Part shown: in pieces, positions 60,612 through 64,000 of the stretch
Layout: each line of letters opens with the position of its first letter
Position numbering within the stretch: position 1 is the first letter of the stretch
Assembly (NCBI GenBank): GCA_002698785.1
Contig: PAAG01000059.1
Span: 124,001 to 188,000 of the forward strand
From: Verrucomicrobiales bacterium
GTDB taxonomy: Bacteria > Verrucomicrobiota > Verrucomicrobiia > Verrucomicrobiales > DEV007
Direction of reading: 5' to 3'
Length of the DNA stretch: 64,000 bases
Position numbers and translations under genes: made by a program
The notes under the pieces: model-generated
What the model saw: only the letters and a program-made list of their open reading frames with translations
Told to the model about the DNA's origin: nothing
Databases searched by the model: none

Positions 60612-63172
60612 TCGGCCTGAAACATACTCACTGACCAGCCTGGTTTATCAACTCGTATTCGAAGAACCTCGCGGTTTTCGACTTCTGTGATGTAAAGGGT
60701 TTTTCCATCCGGGCCGCCGAAGCAGAGGTTGCTGGGCATACCCCCGGGGAGTTCGATGGTTCGGAGTATCTCGCCAGTTGGCGAAAGTTTCAGGACTTTT
60801 GCAGCACCGTGACGGGTGACATAGAGGTTGCCGTCGATGTCGCAACGCATTCCATCGAGGAGGTGATCTTCAAACTCGATCAGAATCTCTTCGTTTGAGA
60901 TACCATCCTCGGACAAGTCGTAGGAAAGAATACGACGCTGCTTGCTTTCTGCGACGTAGAGCTTCTTCCCATCCGGACTGACTTCGATGCCGTTTGTTGT
61001 GCCCTTTCCATCCGCCAACAATGTCACTTCGCCAGACGAGGAGATTCGCCAGAGGGCACCATCGCCGTTTTTCCAATCAGGGTCACTCGCATACAGGGTG
61101 CCATCGGGACCGATAGCGAGGTCGTTGGGCTGGTGCATTTTCGGCTCGTGGGCGAACACAATAATTTCTTTGGTGGCGGGATCGATCTTTAGGATGTTGT
61201 GCCCCGTATAGTCGGCGACATACATTTGACCATCTGCGTCGAAACGAATTCCATTTCCCGTGCTTCCCTCGGGTAGCTTCACCCAAAGTTCTGCCTCTCC
61301 TTGAGGAGAGATTTTTCCAATTGTTCCCTGTTCACCAAAATTCACGACGTAGAGATTTCCCTCTTTGTCGCAGGCCGGACCTTCAATTCCGGAAGTGAAG
61401 GCACCTTTGTCACTCCACGACGATATGGTCCACGGAGTCTCCCTATCAAAGACCGTCTTTCCCCCCAGCCAAGTTTGTTTGACGCGGATGTCTTTCACAT
61501 CCTCAACCGGACATTCGAGAATGTCGCGATCGAGGATGACGAAATCAGCCAGTTTCCCCGGTTCGATTGAGCCACGATCGGCTTCGCTGAAAGTGATGAA
61601 GGCATTGTTGATCGTATAGAGGCGAAGAACCTCTTCCCGCGTGATCTTCTGCTCGGGATGAAGTGGGCCATCCATTCTCTTTGGCTGGCGTGTCAGGGCG
61701 ATCCACATCCCGAGAAATGGATTGTAGGGATTTACGGAACGGACACCTCCCAGTTTCTGCATGTGGTCAGACCCGCCTCCCACGACAACTCCTTTTTCGA
61801 ACAGGGTTTTGTAGGGTTGAAACCAAGTTAATCGCTCATCTCCAAAATGGTGTGTCAGGGTGGATCCATCGAGCCAAAGCCAGGCGGGCTGGAGATCAGC
61901 AACAATTCCGTATTTCGCCATCTTGTCGATGGCATCCAGACTCATGAAATTGCAGTGAGTCACACAAGGACGATGATCGCGGATCGGAAAATCGTTCTCG
62001 GCGATACGAGAATAAGCATTCACGAGCGTTTCCACCCCGGCGTCTCCCACGGCATGTGCGGTAAACTGCATGTCTTTGGACAGGGCGTATTTCGCCATTT
62101 CGTAAAGCTTATCCGGCTCGACGTAGCGCACCCCCCGGTATTCCGGATCAACGATGCCGTAGGATTCACTGAGCCCCCACGGTTCCTTCATGTAGGCGCT
62201 GCCAGTGAGCATGCCACCGTCGAGGAAGATCTTGATCCCACGCACCCAGAGCATGTCGTCTTTTTCCCGCAATGGGTGGGTAGCAATCTTGTCGATTTTC
62301 TTCTTCAGGTCTTCGAGTTCTCCCCGGTTGCTGAGCCCGTGATACAGATAAGAACGGCAAGTCAACTCTCCTCGATCCTTCAGCGTCTGGTAGATTCGGA
62401 TAGAGCTGTCGCTGACATTGCGGTCGGCAAGACCTGTGAGACCGACCCGGTTGTAATCTGCCAGAAGCTTTTTCATGCCCTCGACTCGATCTTCGAAATC
62501 TGCTCCTATTGACTTACGACTCGGGGTCACTTTCACGACGCCACCGTGGCTGCGAATGATGCCTGTCGGTTCGCCGGTCTCGGGATCTCGCTCAACACGT
62601 GTGCTGGAGCCTTCGGGCGGCTGGTAATCTTTGTCGATACCCGACAACTCAAGCGCTAGCGAGTTCACCGCAGCATCCGGCCCCGTTCGGAAAAGTACGG
62701 GATTCTTCGGTGCGACTCGATCCATTTCCTCCCGCGTTGGGAATCGGCGTTCTTCGAGGCGTGTGATGAATACCTGAGACATGGTGATCCAATCCCCCTC
62801 TTCAGCGGCATCTGCCCGCTGTTTGATGTATGCGAGCACATCCTTCACCGTCTCAAAGCTGGGGACGCGGTTCTCGAATTCATACATCGCTGCACTGGTG
62901 GAATGAACGTGTGTGTCGATGAGCCCGGGAATCACGGTTGCGCCCTGTAGATCGACTTTTTCCGCCCCTTCCGCCGCGAACTCTGTTGCTTCCTCTTCCG
63001 TTCCAACCAATGCGAACCGACCGTTCCGCACCACGAATGCTTCTGCCACGGAGAAGTTTTCATCAACCGTTACCACATTGCCATCCACGAAAACGCGGTC
63101 GGAGACCTCCTGAGGCCATGCCTGGCTACAAAGGGCACTAGTCAGAAATACGAATAGAGTGAGAAACTTCAT
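60608..63172 (-). CDS. Secreted YtcJ-type amidohydrolase fused to SMP-30/gluconolactonase-like propeller
   Basis: 854 aa. Signal peptide (LTLFVFLTSALCSQA). Residues about 22-560 are an amidohydrolase-3 (YtcJ-like) domain: GATVIPGLIDTHVHSTS (metal HxH), IKIFLDGGMLTGSAYM, FTAHAVGDAGVETLV, GGGSDHM and ADFVILDRDI. Residues about 570-854 form a beta-propeller: GIEGPACDKEGNLYVVNFG, STGNGIRFDADGQMYVADY, HQPNDLAIGPDGTLYASDP, TNGIEVSPDGKKLYVAES, as in SMP-30/gluconolactonase. One polypeptide could couple hydrolysis of an amide or ester to a lactone. Co-translated with the SRPBCC gene. Confidence 0.92.
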   Translation of the reverse strand: MKFLTLFVFLTSALCSQAWPQEVSDRVFVDGNVVTVDENFSVAEAFVVRNGRFALVGTEEEATEFAAEGAEKVDLQGATVIPGLIDTHVHSTSAAMYEFENRVPSFETVKDVLAYIKQRADAAEEGDWITMSQVFITRLEERRFPTREEMDRVAPKNPVLFRTGPDAAVNSLALELSGIDKDYQPPEGSSTRVERDPETGEPTGIIRSHGGVVKVTPSRKSIGADFEDRVEGMKKLLADYNRVGLTGLADRNVSDSSIRIYQTLKDRGELTCRSYLYHGLSNRGELEDLKKKIDKIATHPLREKDDMLWVRGIKIFLDGGMLTGSAYMKEPWGLSESYGIVDPEYRGVRYVEPDKLYEMAKYALSKDMQFTAHAVGDAGVETLVNAYSRIAENDFPIRDHRPCVTHCNFMSLDAIDKMAKYGIVADLQPAWLWLDGSTLTHHFGDERLTWFQPYKTLFEKGVVVGGGSDHMQKLGGVRSVNPYNPFLGMWIALTRQPKRMDGPLHPEQKITREEVLRLYTINNAFITFSEADRGSIEPGKLADFVILDRDILECPVEDVKDIRVKQTWLGGKTVFDRETPWTISSWSDKGAFTSGIEGPACDKEGNLYVVNFGEQGTIGKISPQGEAELWVKLPEGSTGNGIRFDADGQMYVADYTGHNILKIDPATKEIIVFAHEPKMHQPNDLAIGPDGTLYASDPDWKNGDGALWRISSSGEVTLLADGKGTTNGIEVSPDGKKLYVAESKQRRILSYDLSEDGISNEEILIEFEDHLLDGMRCDIDGNLYVTRHGAAKVLKLSPTGEILRTIELPGGMPSNLCFGGPDGKTLYITEVENREVLRIRVDKPGWSVSMFQAE

Positions 63173-63633
63173 TGTGACGAAATGAGATCACAGATTTGGC
63201 AGTCGGCTCAACCGGAACCGATCCGCAATCCTGTATCCCAGCCTCCACGAGAGGTACGTTTTCCAAAATGATGGGAAATGATGGGAGTTTCCGTTTCTCA
63301 TCATTTTCCGGTAAACTGGCAGCTCACAACACGGTATCCCCAAGTAGTTCAACCAATTACAAATCTTAGCAGAAGCGATTTCTTCCGGACATTTTCTCAT
63401 TTTCCCTATCATTTGATGCTTTTCCCGACCACTGGAGAAGATGTGTGAACCAATCCAGCGGGACTTTGCGCAAAGATCGATAAGCGCCGTGCCTATCACT
63501 AGAATACTAGCACAACACCCAACGAAATAGAAGCCTAATCTCTTCAACCAAGACGGGATGAGAATCACGATTGACTCTGCTTTTTCGTCTCGCCTCACTC
63601 GTTCGATATCTGAGAGAATCACGGAACTGAAAT
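63173..63633. other. Intergenic stretch with a dispersed repeat
   Basis: About 460 bp between the divergent amidohydrolase and DUF1080 genes. It holds the second copy of the AAAATGATG dyad at 63265-63307. A 144-codon minus-strand frame (63188-63622) runs across the repeat and contains one hydrophobic stretch, but its composition is poor and I do not call it a gene. Confidence 0.5.
63265..63307 (+). repeat. Dispersed intergenic dyad repeat, copy 2
   Basis: Runs AAAATGATGGGAAATGATGG, GAGTTTCCGTTTCT and CATCATTTT; outer arms are reverse complements. It matches the reverse complement of 7875-7917 over nearly its full length, with a few substitutions in the loop. Confidence 0.8.
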
Positions 63634-64000
63634 ATGAAGTATTTGTTTTTGTTTCTTGGTGTTTTACTTGGTTCTGAACTCGTTTTTGGGAGTGAAATTT
63701 GGATTCCCCTGTTTAACGGGAAAGATCTATCGGGTTGGAAGGCAAACGCAGACCCTGGGGCGTTTTCAGTAAAGGACGGTGTGCTAACGGCCCATGCTAC
63801 CCACCCGAAGAACCGGGGCCACCTTTTCACGGTAGATAGGTCGGGAGAACTGCGAAGATTTGCGAATTTTGAGTTGGTCGTGGAGGCGCGGGGGGAAGAG
63901 AACTCGAATAGCGGCATTTTCTTCCACACCGATATGGAAACACGAGACGGTGTTCTCCACCTGAAGAACGGCTACGAGATCCAGCTAAACAGCACAAAGA
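63634..64000 (+). CDS. DUF1080 (3-keto-disaccharide hydrolase family) protein, 3' end outside window
   Basis: ATG 63634, open to the right edge (about 122 codons seen). Signal peptide (YLFLFLGVLLGSELVFG), then the family opening [16 protein letters not shown], later FELVVEARGEENSNSGIFFH and NGYEIQLNSTK. Same family as the gene at 26095-26823 but from a different subgroup (it has the GHLFTVDRSGELRRFANF segment). Periplasmic. The rest is not visible. Confidence 0.9.
   Translation, partial: MKYLFLFLGVLLGSELVFGSEIWIPLFNGKDLSGWKANADPGAFSVKDGVLTAHATHPKNRGHLFTVDRSGELRRFANFELVVEARGEENSNSGIFFHTDMETRDGVLHLKNGYEIQLNSTK

Noticed and set aside
63188-63622. 144-codon minus-strand ORF
   Set aside because: It runs through the dispersed repeat and lacks recognisable homology or a good ribosome site; the hydrophobic patch alone is not enough.
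1-64000. tRNA, rRNA, phage or transposase genes
   Set aside because: None recognised by eye in the gaps or ORFs; short gaps leave little room.

Overview
The window looks like chromosomal DNA of a heterotrophic, probably aquatic bacterium of the PVC group. I favour Verrucomicrobiota (Opitutia-like) over Planctomycetota. The reasons are three secreted or cytoplasmic sulfatases, two DUF1080 (3-keto-disaccharide hydrolase) genes, a PSCyt1/DUF1549/DUF1553 plus DUF1501 gene pair, ThuA and beta-helix proteins, and an AraC-type XylR divergent from xylA. This is inferred from gene content; no rRNA or tRNA gene is visible to confirm it.

Layout. 0-4 kb: the 3' end of a flavin monooxygenase, an uncharacterised gene paired with an XRE repressor whose palindromic operator abuts its start codon, a small membrane protein and a secreted esterase. 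4-7.5 kb: seven small same-strand genes (lipoprotein, MOSC, zinc ribbon, hypotheticals, NADAR). 7.5-8.1 kb: a repeat-rich non-coding stretch. 8.1-11.5 kb: xylR, xylA and an SDR dehydrogenase. 11.5-16.3 kb: secreted hydrolases (phosphodiesterase, esterase, sulfatase, alpha/beta hydrolase). 16.5-20.4 kb: an MFS transporter facing an M20 hydrolase / ATP-grasp ligase pair. 20.6-26 kb: a DUF3313-like lipoprotein, two divergent sodium:solute symporters, the second translationally coupled to a creatininase-family amidohydrolase.

26-32 kb: DUF1080, transglutaminase, sulfatase, a CBM6-like protein, and a TetR/methyltransferase pair with two matching palindromic operators. 32-34 kb: a methyltransferase/FAD oxidoreductase pair of the kind that tailors type III polyketides, without a polyketide synthase. 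34-40 kb: an EF-hand/redoxin/heme/copper-monooxygenase-like fusion, aspartate kinase, GH18, and an esterase-ThuA fusion. 40.2-40.8 kb: a gene interrupted by one in-frame TGA. 42-46 kb: a sulfatase and a tripartite tricarboxylate transporter whose TctC and TctB are fused. 46-51 kb: a second transglutaminase, a VTT membrane protein, a baeRF-type protein, a lipid kinase and a membrane-associated partner. 51.5-55.4 kb: the PSCyt1/DUF1549/DUF1553 and DUF1501 pair. 55.8-58.7 kb: a polyamine operon with two related membrane modules, SpeD and a membrane-anchored spermidine synthase. 58.7-63.2 kb: beta-helix protein, SRPBCC protein and an amidohydrolase fused to an SMP-30-like propeller. The window ends inside a DUF1080 gene.

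Most clusters look like scavenging units: extracellular hydrolases release or desulfate carbohydrate or ester substrates, and symporters or TTT/MFS carriers import the products. Notable structural points are a dispersed repeat present in two intergenic regions about 55 kb apart, several protein fusions, and convergent gene pairs whose stop codons overlap in a CTAG or CTAA.
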